Below, in pieces: positions 1 to 8,412 of a DNA stretch of 33,949 nt; position 1 is the first letter of the stretch; every line of letters begins with the position of its first letter. Both the position numbers and the translations under genes were made by a program. The stretch is from Thermodesulfobacteriota bacterium (GTDB lineage Bacteria > Desulfobacterota > Anaeroferrophillalia > Anaeroferrophillales > Tharpellaceae), in NCBI GenBank assembly GCA_024763535.1, contig JANTFH010000020.1:1-33949 (forward strand). The letters run 5' to 3'. Under the pieces are notes generated by a model. It did no database searches. It was not told the origin of the DNA and saw only the letters and a list, made by a program, of their open reading frames with translations.

Positions 1-3000
1 CCGGGGCTACGGAAGTCTGCGACGGCGTCGACAACAATTGCGACGGTAATATCGATGAAGGCGTGACCACCACTTATTACCGCGACGCCGACGGCGACGG
101 CTACGGTGATCCTAACGATTCTCAGACAGCCTGCAGCCAACCCTCCGGCTACGTAACCGATAACACCGATTGTAATGACAACGACGCCAACGAACACCCC
201 GGCCAAACCTGGTACAAAGATGCCGATAATGACGGTTATTCTGACGGGACAACCAATACAACCTCCTGTACCCGGCCGGTTGGATATAAAGTTGCTTCCG
301 AGCTAACGGCAACCAGTGGTGATATCGACGACACAGATGCCAGCATCTATCCCGGTGCGACTGAATATTGTGACGGCAAGGATAATGATCAGGATGGTGC
401 AATCGACGAAGAGTGCCGATTGATTGAGCCCTTGCCCGATACTGAACAGACACAGTGCTATGACAATTCTTCCCTGATGGCCTCTTGCCCGGCACCGGGT
501 GCGGATTTCTATGGCCAGGATACTCAGTATACGCGGGAGCGATCATACACTAAACTTGATGCGACCGGCAATGACCTGCCCGATACAGCCATTTCCTGGG
601 CTATGGTACGGGATAATGTTACGGGCTTGATCTGGGAAGTTAAACAAGCGAGAGATAATGCGGAAGACTACAGCAATCCCCATGACGCTGATAATATATA
701 TACTTGGTATGACAGCAACCCGGCAACCAATGGAAGTAATGCAGGAACCCCTGGCAACGGTAACGACACGGAGGATTTTATCAATGCCTTGAATGCCGCC
801 AACTATGGGGGATACGATGATTGGAGAATGCCAACAATCAAAGAGTTATCTAGGATAACCGATTCGAACCGGATTGAACCACCAACCATCACAATTGATT
901 TCTTTCCACAAACGGTTTTATCGTCCGTTTACTGGTCGTCTACTAGCTACGCTGGCAATCCCATTAGTGCGTGGAGCGTCCATTTTTACGACGGCCATGA
1001 CGGCTACATCTATAAATCGACTAGCTACTATGTTCGTGCAGTTCGTTCTGAGCAATCCCAGACCTTAAATCCATTGATCGATAATAATGATGGTACGGTA
1101 ACTGATCCTAATACCGGACTCATGTGGAAACAGGCAGAAGTCGACCCCATGAACTGGGAAAATGCTTTAGCTTATTGCGAAAACTTAATTTTCCCCACAA
1201 CTGGAGGATATGATGACTGGCGTCTGCCGGATCGATTTGAATTGCAATCGTTGATTGATTACAGCCGTGTTAGTCCAAGTATTAATATGACCTATTTCCC
1301 AAATATTACTTCAGACTACTGGTCATCTACTACCAATGCCCTCGGTATCTCGTGGGCTATAATTGTCAAATTCTACGCTGGCAACATCTACGTCGACGTC
1401 AATAAGACTGATAACTATTATGTGCGCCCGGTTCGTACTGTACGGTCAACGAATGATGCAGATATTTCAGTCACGCCACCAAGTCTCACATTCGGTGACA
1501 TTGAAATTGTCAGCGATGCAGAATTGAACTTGACCATTGCCAACGATGGCGATGCTGATCTAGTGATTTCCTCGATTACCATCAGTGGTACTGATGCGAC
1601 CCTTTTCAGTATGGGCGTTGATTCCTGTGCAGGTCAAACAATTACACCGGGAAACAACTGCCAGATGACAGTAACTTTTTCACCTGATTCAGCCGGGAGC
1701 AAAACGGCGGTTCTGACGATTAATAGTAACGATCCGGATGAAGCCCAAGTTGAGGTCGCATTAACCGGAACCGGGCAGTCATCGACAAATACTTATTATC
1801 TGGACAGTGATGGTGACGGTTACGGAGACCCGGCCAACTCAACTCAAGCCAGTAGCGCACCCAATGGTTACGTAACCGACAATACCGACTGTAACGACAG
1901 CGATCCTCTCGAGCATCCGGGCCAAACCTGGTATATGGATGCTGATAATGACGGTTATTCGAACGGGACAACTAACACAACCTCTTGCGCTCGGCCAACC
2001 GGGTACAAGGTTGCCGGCGAATTAACCGCAAATTCAGGTGACTGTAATGACAATGTTGCCGCCATTAACCCCGGAGCCACCGAAATCTGCGGTGATGGGA
2101 TTGATAATAATTGTAATGGTGAAATTGATGAGGATTGTTGTGTTGAAACCACCTTCTACCGCGATGTTGACGGTGACGGTTACGGTGATGCGGCGGTATC
2201 GCTTACGGATTGCACGCCGCCGGATGGGTATGTGGCGAATGGCAGTGATTGTAATGATTGCGACCGCAATGAACATCCGGGACAGATATGGTATCGGGAT
2301 GGTGACCGCGATGGTTATTCCGATGGCACAACCAATAGTCAGTCCTGTGTTCGACCGGCGGGATTTTATGCAGCGGGCGAATTGGCGGCGACCAGCGGTG
2401 ATGCTGCTGATGACGATAACAGTGTCTATCCCGGGGCCCCGGAGCTTTGTGACGGTAAGGATAATGATTTGGATGGCAATATTGATGAAGAGTGCAGCTC
2501 TTTAGGGATAGTCCATCTCCCGGATACCGGCCAGACCAATTTTTATAATAACTCCGGCCCGATCCCGGAACCGGCAATCGGAGAGTCCTTTTATGGTCAG
2601 GATGCAACTTATCAACATCAACGGTTCTATACCAAACTTGCGGCTGACGGTCGTGAGCTTCCGGATTCAGCCGCCAAGTGGGCTATGGTACGTGACAATA
2701 TCAGCGGCCTTATCTGGGAGGTTAAGCATAATGGCGATGGTAGCGAAAATTACGTTAACCCCAATGATGCCGATAACCGCTATACCTGGTATGACAGTAA
2801 CCCTGACACCAACGGAAATAAGCCCGGCAGTCCTCGGCTCTTCACGGATACAGAAGATTTTATTAATGCCTTAAATAAAATCTTCTATGGCGGTTTTAAC
2901 GACTGGCGGATGCCGACAGTTACCGAGATCAGTGGTTTAATAAATAGGGGCCGGAATTCACCGGCAATTAATAGCGAATTTTTCCCTCTTACCGCCGCCT

Positions 3001-3128
3001 CGGCTTACTGGTCGGCCACGCCTTATGCTTCCAGCAATGAAAACCGGGCCTGGCATATCTATTTTGGCTACGGTTATGTTGGTAATGGTTTGACATCGGC
3101 CCGCTGTTATGTGCGGGCGGTACGTTAG
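1..3128 (+). CDS. Secreted modular protein with MopE-like repeats, DUF1566 domains and a choice-of-anchor domain (5' partial)
   Basis: The reading frame is open to the left edge (first full codon at base 3), so the N-terminus and any signal peptide are missing; GTG at 63 is only an internal codon. Three MopE-like units (about 75-416, 1789-2139, 2152-2493) carry a YYRDADGDGYGD-type acidic stretch followed by CDGxDNxxDGxIDE, the putative metal-binding motif of MopE-like proteins. The base 3-62 region holds the end of a further unit. Three DUF1566 (Lcl C-terminal-like) domains lie near 560-1050, 1075-1440 and 2660-3128, each with DWRMP or DWRLP and ending YWSxT...YVRxVR. Between them, near 1455-1780, is an Ig-like ASPM/choice-of-anchor D domain (LTFGDIEI...NDPDEAQVEVALTGTG). 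Likely extracellular, perhaps calcium-binding and adhesive. The exact ligand cannot be told from sequence. Confidence 0.85.
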   Translation, partial: GATEVCDGVDNNCDGNIDEGVTTTYYRDADGDGYGDPNDSQTACSQPSGYVTDNTDCNDNDANEHPGQTWYKDADNDGYSDGTTNTTSCTRPVGYKVASELTATSGDIDDTDASIYPGATEYCDGKDNDQDGAIDEECRLIEPLPDTEQTQCYDNSSLMASCPAPGADFYGQDTQYTRERSYTKLDATGNDLPDTAISWAMVRDNVTGLIWEVKQARDNAEDYSNPHDADNIYTWYDSNPATNGSNAGTPGNGNDTEDFINALNAANYGGYDDWRMPTIKELSRITDSNRIEPPTITIDFFPQTVLSSVYWSSTSYAGNPISAWSVHFYDGHDGYIYKSTSYYVRAVRSEQSQTLNPLIDNNDGTVTDPNTGLMWKQAEVDPMNWENALAYCENLIFPTTGGYDDWRLPDRFELQSLIDYSRVSPSINMTYFPNITSDYWSSTTNALGISWAIIVKFYAGNIYVDVNKTDNYYVRPVRTVRSTNDADISVTPPSLTFGDIEIVSDAELNLTIANDGDADLVISSITISGTDATLFSMGVDSCAGQTITPGNNCQMTVTFSPDSAGSKTAVLTINSNDPDEAQVEVALTGTGQSSTNTYYLDSDGDGYGDPANSTQASSAPNGYVTDNTDCNDSDPLEHPGQTWYMDADNDGYSNGTTNTTSCARPTGYKVAGELTANSGDCNDNVAAINPGATEICGDGIDNNCNGEIDEDCCVETTFYRDVDGDGYGDAAVSLTDCTPPDGYVANGSDCNDCDRNEHPGQIWYRDGDRDGYSDGTTNSQSCVRPAGFYAAGELAATSGDAADDDNSVYPGAPELCDGKDNDLDGNIDEECSSLGIVHLPDTGQTNFYNNSGPIPEPAIGESFYGQDATYQHQRFYTKLAADGRELPDSAAKWAMVRDNISGLIWEVKHNGDGSENYVNPNDADNRYTWYDSNPDTNGNKPGSPRLFTDTEDFINALNKIFYGGFNDWRMPTVTEISGLINRGRNSPAINSEFFPLTAASAYWSATPYASSNENRAWHIYFGYGYVGNGLTSARCYVRAVR

Positions 3129-3158
3129 AAAAATGTTATCCGGGATGGTGCATATTTT

Positions 3159-4340
3159 ATGAGAAAAGTTTTTTTAGTCAGCTTGATTTTAGGGCTGTTC
3201 TGGGCTTCCGGGGCCGGAGCCGTTTTGATTGATAATGGTGACGGCACAGTCAGCGACACACATACCGGGCTGATGTGGCAGCAGGAGAGTGTCGCCACAA
3301 CAATGGATTGGGAAGCGGCGCTGACATATTGTGAAACTCTGGCATTGCCGGTGAACAGTGCCTACACTGACTGGCATCTGCCGGACACTCAGGAGCTGCA
3401 ATCTCTGGTTGACTATTCAGGCCAAAACCCGACTGCAATTAATAGTAATTTCTTTCCCGGGACTGCGGATTATGACTACTGGACTTCGACTACATATAAC
3501 AACTACGGCAATTACGTTTGGACCGTCCATTTCGGTGATGGCCGAATCACTTTTCTTGAAAAAAGTGCCCCCGCCTATGTCCGGGCGGTGCGCTGGCAGA
3601 ATGATGCCGAGGTCGGCCACCAGTATAAAATTACGCCGATCACCCACGGCCGGGGCTACATCGACCCCGGATCAGCGTTTAATGCCGGCATCTCCGAATC
3701 ACCGGTTCTGATTTTAACCCCTTATAACGGCTGGCATCTGGAACTTGACAACTTCGACAGTACTCTGCCCGGCATTCTGGCAGAGGATGACAACCACCCC
3801 GGGACCTACAGCTTCACCCTGGCTCCGGTCTTCGGCTCCGGCACCATAACCGCTAATTATGTTTGGGATAGCAATGGTGACGTAAATGACAGCGACAACG
3901 ACGGTATTGATGATGCTTGGGAGATAGATATCTTTGGTGATCTTATAACCGCCAACCACTGTAGTGATTTCGATCATGACGGTTTTCGCGATATTTTTGA
4001 ATTTCGCCACGATTGGGATGATATTCATGATACTGATGGCAACTGGTTTAACCCCACAGACCCCAATCCGGCATATCTGGCACTTATCGACCCCCAGGGA
4101 GACGGCACCTACCATTCAATCAGCGGAGCCCTGTTGCAACATATCAATGAACCTTTAGTTATTCGCATAAGAGCCGGTCAATATTTTGAAAATCTGGAGA
4201 TCGGTGACTATCCCATAACCCTGATAATTCGCGGCGGTTTCAACAGTGATTTCAGCGCCCAGACCGGTGTCTCCGTGATCAATGGCACCCTGACAATCAG
4301 CGGCGGCCCGGTAGTTATTGAAAACCTGGTTATAAAGTAA
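3159..4340 (+). CDS. Secreted DUF1566-domain protein
   Basis: A 393-aa protein with a clear signal peptide (MRKVFLVSLILGLFWASGAGA, cleavage probably after AGA). Residues about 23-145 form one DUF1566 domain: it opens with DNGDGTVSDTHTGLMW, has DWHLPDTQEL in the middle and ends YVRAVR, closely matching the modules of the preceding gene. Residues about 150-235 look like an InlB/bacterial-repeat beta domain. Then comes an acidic DSDNDGIDDAWE thrombospondin type 3-like calcium motif near residues 245-255. The C-terminus resembles the start of a right-handed beta-helix and stops soon after, so the helix may be truncated or very short. It starts 30 bases after the stop of the previous gene, so the two are probably co-transcribed. 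The role is unknown; surface or extracellular. Confidence 0.8.
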   Translation: MRKVFLVSLILGLFWASGAGAVLIDNGDGTVSDTHTGLMWQQESVATTMDWEAALTYCETLALPVNSAYTDWHLPDTQELQSLVDYSGQNPTAINSNFFPGTADYDYWTSTTYNNYGNYVWTVHFGDGRITFLEKSAPAYVRAVRWQNDAEVGHQYKITPITHGRGYIDPGSAFNAGISESPVLILTPYNGWHLELDNFDSTLPGILAEDDNHPGTYSFTLAPVFGSGTITANYVWDSNGDVNDSDNDGIDDAWEIDIFGDLITANHCSDFDHDGFRDIFEFRHDWDDIHDTDGNWFNPTDPNPAYLALIDPQGDGTYHSISGALLQHINEPLVIRIRAGQYFENLEIGDYPITLIIRGGFNSDFSAQTGVSVINGTLTISGGPVVIENLVIK

Positions 4341-4342
4341 CT

Positions 4343-4485
4343 AGGAGGCTGCCCGAGAATGCTCTTTTTCCACAGCTCTTCGTTATTTTTTGAAAATAAT
4401 GCTCGGAATACTGGGTGTATGCCTGCGCTTATTTGCAAAAAATGCCTCAATCTGAGAAAAAATTTCTATTCTCGGACAGCCTCCT
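4343..4485. mobile_element. MITE-like element, 143 bp, with 18-bp terminal inverted repeats
   Basis: The ends AGGAGGCTGCCCGAGAAT (4343-4360) and ATTCTCGGACAGCCTCCT (4468-4485) are inverted repeats with one mismatch in 18. The interior has no transposase gene. The terminal sequence GAGGCTGTCC resembles inverted-repeat ends of some insertion sequences, which suggests a non-autonomous derivative, but I cannot assign a family. No target duplication is visible in the flanking bases. The element fills almost the whole gap between two genes; its right end is 3 bases from the start codon of the cyclase gene. Confidence 0.6.
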
Positions 4486-4488
4486 GAT

Positions 4489-6705
4489 ATGGTCTTGACC
4501 AAGCGCTATATTGCCAGATTGATCGGAGTTTTATGGGCTGCCGGATTGATTGGGCTTAGTCTCTGGAACCCCGGTTTCATCGAAAATCTGCGCCTTAAAG
4601 CCTATGATGTTATGCTCCGGGCAAACCTGGCCCCGCAAAGCTATGAAAAAATAGCCGGGGGAAAAAATCGCGGCAAACAAGCAATTATCATTGTCGATAT
4701 CGATGATCGGAGTTTGGCCGAACTCGGGCAATGGCCCTGGCCGAGATCGCTCTGGGCCGAAATCATTAACCGGATCGGGGAAAATCACCCACTAGCGATT
4801 GGGCTCGATATTGTCTTTGCCGAACCTGATCGCTCCTCCCCCCGCCAGATTGCGGCGACCTTAAATAATAGCAAGCTCTCGGCTGCCTGCCGACAACAAC
4901 TTCGACAACTCCCGGACCATGATCAACTGCTCGCCGGAACCCTGATAAACTATCCGGTAGTACTCGGTTTCCCCTTTATATTTTCGCCGGCTGACATTAT
5001 TGCCGCGCCAACTTTCCAACGGGCGAACCGATTCGCGGTGATCGGCGAAATCGACCCCACGCCCTGGCTGTTTCAGGCGACTGCCGCCGCCTTTAATCTT
5101 GATGAACTTGAAACTGCTGCTATCGGCAGCGGGTTTTTCAATGTTCTTCCGGATGTCGATGGAATTATCCGCCGGGTGCCCCTGGTCACGGAGTATGCCA
5201 AAAAGATTTACCCGTCACTGGTTCTGGAGATGCTAAGAATCGGCAGCGGCACGCCTTTGAACCGACTTTATTGCACCAATAACGGCCTCGCTGGCATCAG
5301 TTGCGGCGATTATGAGATTCCCACCGATGCCAATGGCCAGATAAATATCCACTACTGCGGCGCCGAAAGAAGTTTTAGATTTATTTCAGCGATGGATATC
5401 TTGAACAACCAGGTGGACGGGCAGATATTTACTGACGCCTATGTTCTGATCGGAGCCTCCGCACCCGGCCTGGTCGATATTGTCAGTACCTCAACTTCGA
5501 CGATTGTTCCCGGAGTCGAGGTTCATGCCCACACCTTAAATACGATTCTCACCGGCTCCTGGCTCCGGCAACCGGACTGGGCCCGGGGAGCGGAACTGTG
5601 CTATCTGCTGGTCATCAGCATAATCCTGATTCTTTTGGTGCCGGCAGTCGGTGCCCTGCGCGGCGGCCTGGTATTTATTACCGCTGCGGCCGCTATCAGC
5701 GGCTTTTCCTACTGGCTTTTCAGTCGGCACGGCTACTATCTCGACGCAGTTTATCCCTTGCTATGCAGTGCCTTGCTCTTCAGCCTGCTAAGTTTTATGA
5801 ACTATTTTCAGGAAGAGCGGATTCGACAGCAGACCCGGAAAACGTTTTCCAAATATGTTTCACCGGATCTGGTGGCAGAGCTATTAAAGAACCCGGGCAA
5901 AATTAATTTAAGCGGTGAAGAACGGGTTCTGACTGCGCTTTTCTCTGATATCAGAAGTTTCAGCCGGATCTCGGAGATGTTGTCACCGGAGGCGGTCTGC
6001 AGCTCCTTAAATCAGTATCTGACAGTTATGACAAAGATTCTGATGCGTAATCGGGGCACAGTTGATAAATTTATCGGCGATGCTATCTTTGCTTTCTGGA
6101 ATGCTCCGCTTTACGATGACAAACATGCACGGAATGCGCTGATCTCCGCCCTCGCTATGCGGGAGGGCCTCAAAGATCTGCATAAGATCTGGCAAACGCA
6201 GAATATGCCACTCTTAAAGGTCGGCATCGGGATTCATACCGGGCCGGTGCGGATCGGTAATATCGGTTCGGAAAACCGCTTGAGTTATACAGCTATAGGT
6301 GATAATGTGAATTTAACATCGCGCCTGGAAGGGGTAACAAAACAGTACGGTGTCCAGATTATCGTTAGTGCATCTACTTGGGAAATGGTTGATAAAGATG
6401 AGTTTGTCTTCTGCAAGCTTGATCGCATCCGGGTTGTCGGCCGCCAGGAGGCGGTAACTATCTTTGAACTGGTTAACCATAAAGCTTTAGTAACGGGTGA
6501 ACATTTAACCGCGATCGCTGCTTATGAAGAAGCTTTAGAGATCTATTTTGCCGGTGATTTTGCTGCGGCAAAAGATAAGTTCGAGCAGCTGCCGCAGATA
6601 ATTTCCGAACGTTTACGCAATATTTTCAACCGCCGCTGTAAAAATTACCTAACCACGCCGCCAGGTGCAAACTGGGATGGTGTAAATACTCTAGTAGAGA
6701 AATAA
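4489..6705 (+). CDS. CHASE2-domain class III adenylate cyclase, membrane-bound
   Basis: A 738-aa protein predicted to make cAMP from ATP in response to a periplasmic signal. One membrane segment lies near residues 11-28. A CHASE2 sensor domain occupies about 35-355 (GKQAIIIVDIDDRSLAELGQ, GLDIVFAEPDR, and the GVEVHAHTLNTIL end motif). Three hydrophobic segments follow at about 365-440, then a class III cyclase domain at about 480-655. Catalytic residues are visible: metal-binding D487 and D531, the purine-selecting pair K527 and T601 (adenylate type), and transition-state N608 and R612. The first ATG has no convincing ribosome-binding site because the MITE-like element ends 3 bases upstream. 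The frame has no earlier ATG, so the start is tentative. A cAMP-binding-type protein follows directly. Confidence 0.9.
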   Translation: MVLTKRYIARLIGVLWAAGLIGLSLWNPGFIENLRLKAYDVMLRANLAPQSYEKIAGGKNRGKQAIIIVDIDDRSLAELGQWPWPRSLWAEIINRIGENHPLAIGLDIVFAEPDRSSPRQIAATLNNSKLSAACRQQLRQLPDHDQLLAGTLINYPVVLGFPFIFSPADIIAAPTFQRANRFAVIGEIDPTPWLFQATAAAFNLDELETAAIGSGFFNVLPDVDGIIRRVPLVTEYAKKIYPSLVLEMLRIGSGTPLNRLYCTNNGLAGISCGDYEIPTDANGQINIHYCGAERSFRFISAMDILNNQVDGQIFTDAYVLIGASAPGLVDIVSTSTSTIVPGVEVHAHTLNTILTGSWLRQPDWARGAELCYLLVISIILILLVPAVGALRGGLVFITAAAAISGFSYWLFSRHGYYLDAVYPLLCSALLFSLLSFMNYFQEERIRQQTRKTFSKYVSPDLVAELLKNPGKINLSGEERVLTALFSDIRSFSRISEMLSPEAVCSSLNQYLTVMTKILMRNRGTVDKFIGDAIFAFWNAPLYDDKHARNALISALAMREGLKDLHKIWQTQNMPLLKVGIGIHTGPVRIGNIGSENRLSYTAIGDNVNLTSRLEGVTKQYGVQIIVSASTWEMVDKDEFVFCKLDRIRVVGRQEAVTIFELVNHKALVTGEHLTAIAAYEEALEIYFAGDFAAAKDKFEQLPQIISERLRNIFNRRCKNYLTTPPGANWDGVNTLVEK

Positions 6706-6767
6706 GTTAACCAATTTTTGATATAAATTTATAACCCTGAAATTTTAGCTTGAGGAGGCATTGATTA

Positions 6768-7205
6768 ATGAAACTCGATTTACCTGAAGGATTCACTAGA
6801 ACCTACAAAGAATCAGAGGTAATTTTTGAAGAGAACAGCCAGGGAAATGAGATGTATGTGATCTCTTCCGGGAAGGTTAAGATTTCTTCCGATAAATCCG
6901 GAGAAGAACTTGAACTGGCGATTCTCAAAGAGGGAGATTTTTTTGGTGAAATGTCTCTGGTTGATGAGGAACCCCGGGTTGCAAAAGCTACCGCCATCAA
7001 AAAAAATACCACTCTGATTGTTTTGGATCATGACAAATTTCTCCATCTTGTAAGTCAAAAACCGGATTTTGCTCTGTCAATAGTTCAGACCCAGACCCAG
7101 AGAATCCGCGAAATCTATAAACTCTACTGCAAAGATAACCCCAAACGCGCTAATTATGATTACCAAAAACTGCTTACTCTGTTTACAACTCACAGGCATT
7201 TATAA
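6768..7205 (+). CDS. Stand-alone cyclic-nucleotide-binding domain protein (CRP-like, no HTH)
   Basis: A 145-aa protein made of one cNMP-binding domain (about residues 5-120) and a C-terminal helix. The phosphate-binding cassette reads FGEMSLVDEEPR, with G60-E61 and R70 matching the cyclic-nucleotide contacts of CRP-type proteins. CRP proteins are normally about 210 aa with a C-terminal helix-turn-helix; that part is absent, so it probably does not bind DNA itself. The start has a good Shine-Dalgarno (GAGGAGG, 6762 region upstream). It lies 62 bases after the adenylate cyclase gene, so it is a natural effector for the cAMP that enzyme would make. Its output partner is unknown. Confidence 0.85.
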   Translation: MKLDLPEGFTRTYKESEVIFEENSQGNEMYVISSGKVKISSDKSGEELELAILKEGDFFGEMSLVDEEPRVAKATAIKKNTTLIVLDHDKFLHLVSQKPDFALSIVQTQTQRIREIYKLYCKDNPKRANYDYQKLLTLFTTHRHL

Positions 7206-7313
7206 AAAATCAGCCCGGAATGATGAGATTCTGGATTAAAGATTTCCTCTATATTCTGTGCTAATTTTTGTGCTTGTACTTTTTTGGTTTAGGCCATGCC
7301 GGGGAGGTGTCTA

Positions 7314-8399
7314 ATGACCGAAAATAATGAAAAAAATTATGCCGCAGAAGAGTTGGCAATAATTGAAATAACTGAAAAGGTTATCTCCGCAAAGAGCTTC
7401 CCTGAGCTTAAAGATAAACTCAAGTCCTCTTTGATAGGTAACCTGGGTGGGGGTTCGTTATTTTTTTATGTCGCTGAATCAGAGAATCCAAGCGACCATT
7501 TTTTCAGTACCGGCATCGGCTCAAGCAACAGCTCTAAAATCCGGCAAGAGTGCTTAAAAGAACTCACTCGCCTGACCGCAATTCAACCGGCAAACAACGA
7601 TAACCAACCAGCAACAATAGACTCCTTTACAATTTTCCCGCTATGGCAAAATACAACCTGTGTCGGATTGCTGGGGCTTGAATTAAAAGCAGAGAAGCCT
7701 ATTCTGACAATCAGATTGTGGGGTCATTTCCTGACTGTTCTCGCTAGTGTAATATCCAACATTACAACTCAGCAGGAGGATAAAAAACAGCTAGAATTCT
7801 TAAATACCTACATGTCGATAAGCTCTCTACTGGCCCAGGAGATCGACCTCCACGATATGCTTGAGGCCACTCTTTACTGTTGTATGGATATGTTTTCAGC
7901 CGAAGCAGCATCAATCCTGTTGTTGGATGAGCAGAAAGAATATTTCACTTTCTACCAGGTTGAAGGCTCTGCCAAGCAGGCTTTAATGACAGCAAAGCTT
8001 CCTGCCGGTCAAGGCATTGCCGGCGCAGTTCTCCAATCCGGCGAGTCGGAGTTGATCAACAACCTTGCCGAAGACCCGCGTTTTCATAAGGGCATGGATG
8101 AAAAATCAAAATTCACCAGCAGAAATATGATGGCCATTCCCTTGATCGCCGGTGAAGAGCAGGTTGGGGTTCTGGAAATTTTGAACAAGCTTGAAGGTGA
8201 AAAATTTTCCGAAGAGGAGCATCTTGCGGTTAAAATCCTGGCGGAGGAGATTGCCTTCGCCATACGTAACGCAAAAATCTTCGATTATGTTGTTACCAGC
8301 TACTGTAAACAGCGTCAGGGGTTGAACACCTGCAAAGGTTGTAAACGACCGCTCGGAACCTGGACTCCCTGTATTAAATATAGAGAAAGTTCAATTTGA
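7314..8399 (+). CDS. GAF-domain sensory protein
   Basis: A 361-aa soluble protein. I chose ATG 7314 over 7296 because GGGAGG lies at the usual distance before 7314. Residues about 170-322 form a GAF domain: AASILLLDEQ, LPAGQGIAGAVLQSGE, INNLAEDPRF, MMAIPLIAGEEQVGVLEILNK. The N-terminal 150 residues may be a second, degenerate GAF (GLLGLELKAEKP). The tail has CKGCKRPLGTWTPC, four cysteines that could bind metal or act in redox sensing. No HTH, kinase or GGDEF output domain is present. It follows the cyclase and cNMP-binding genes on the same strand and probably belongs to the same signalling group. Its ligand cannot be inferred. Confidence 0.8.
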   Translation: MTENNEKNYAAEELAIIEITEKVISAKSFPELKDKLKSSLIGNLGGGSLFFYVAESENPSDHFFSTGIGSSNSSKIRQECLKELTRLTAIQPANNDNQPATIDSFTIFPLWQNTTCVGLLGLELKAEKPILTIRLWGHFLTVLASVISNITTQQEDKKQLEFLNTYMSISSLLAQEIDLHDMLEATLYCCMDMFSAEAASILLLDEQKEYFTFYQVEGSAKQALMTAKLPAGQGIAGAVLQSGESELINNLAEDPRFHKGMDEKSKFTSRNMMAIPLIAGEEQVGVLEILNKLEGEKFSEEEHLAVKILAEEIAFAIRNAKIFDYVVTSYCKQRQGLNTCKGCKRPLGTWTPCIKYRESSI

Positions 8400-8412
8400 G
8401 CAGACCTGATTA

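Noticed and set aside
63-3128. GTG at 63 as the start of the first protein
   Set aside because: The frame stays open upstream with a clear MopE-like motif (bases 3-62), so the gene begins outside the window.
1-4340. A diversity-generating retroelement acting on the DUF1566 tips
   Set aside because: No reverse transcriptase, template repeat or accessory gene is visible, so only tip variability can be stated.
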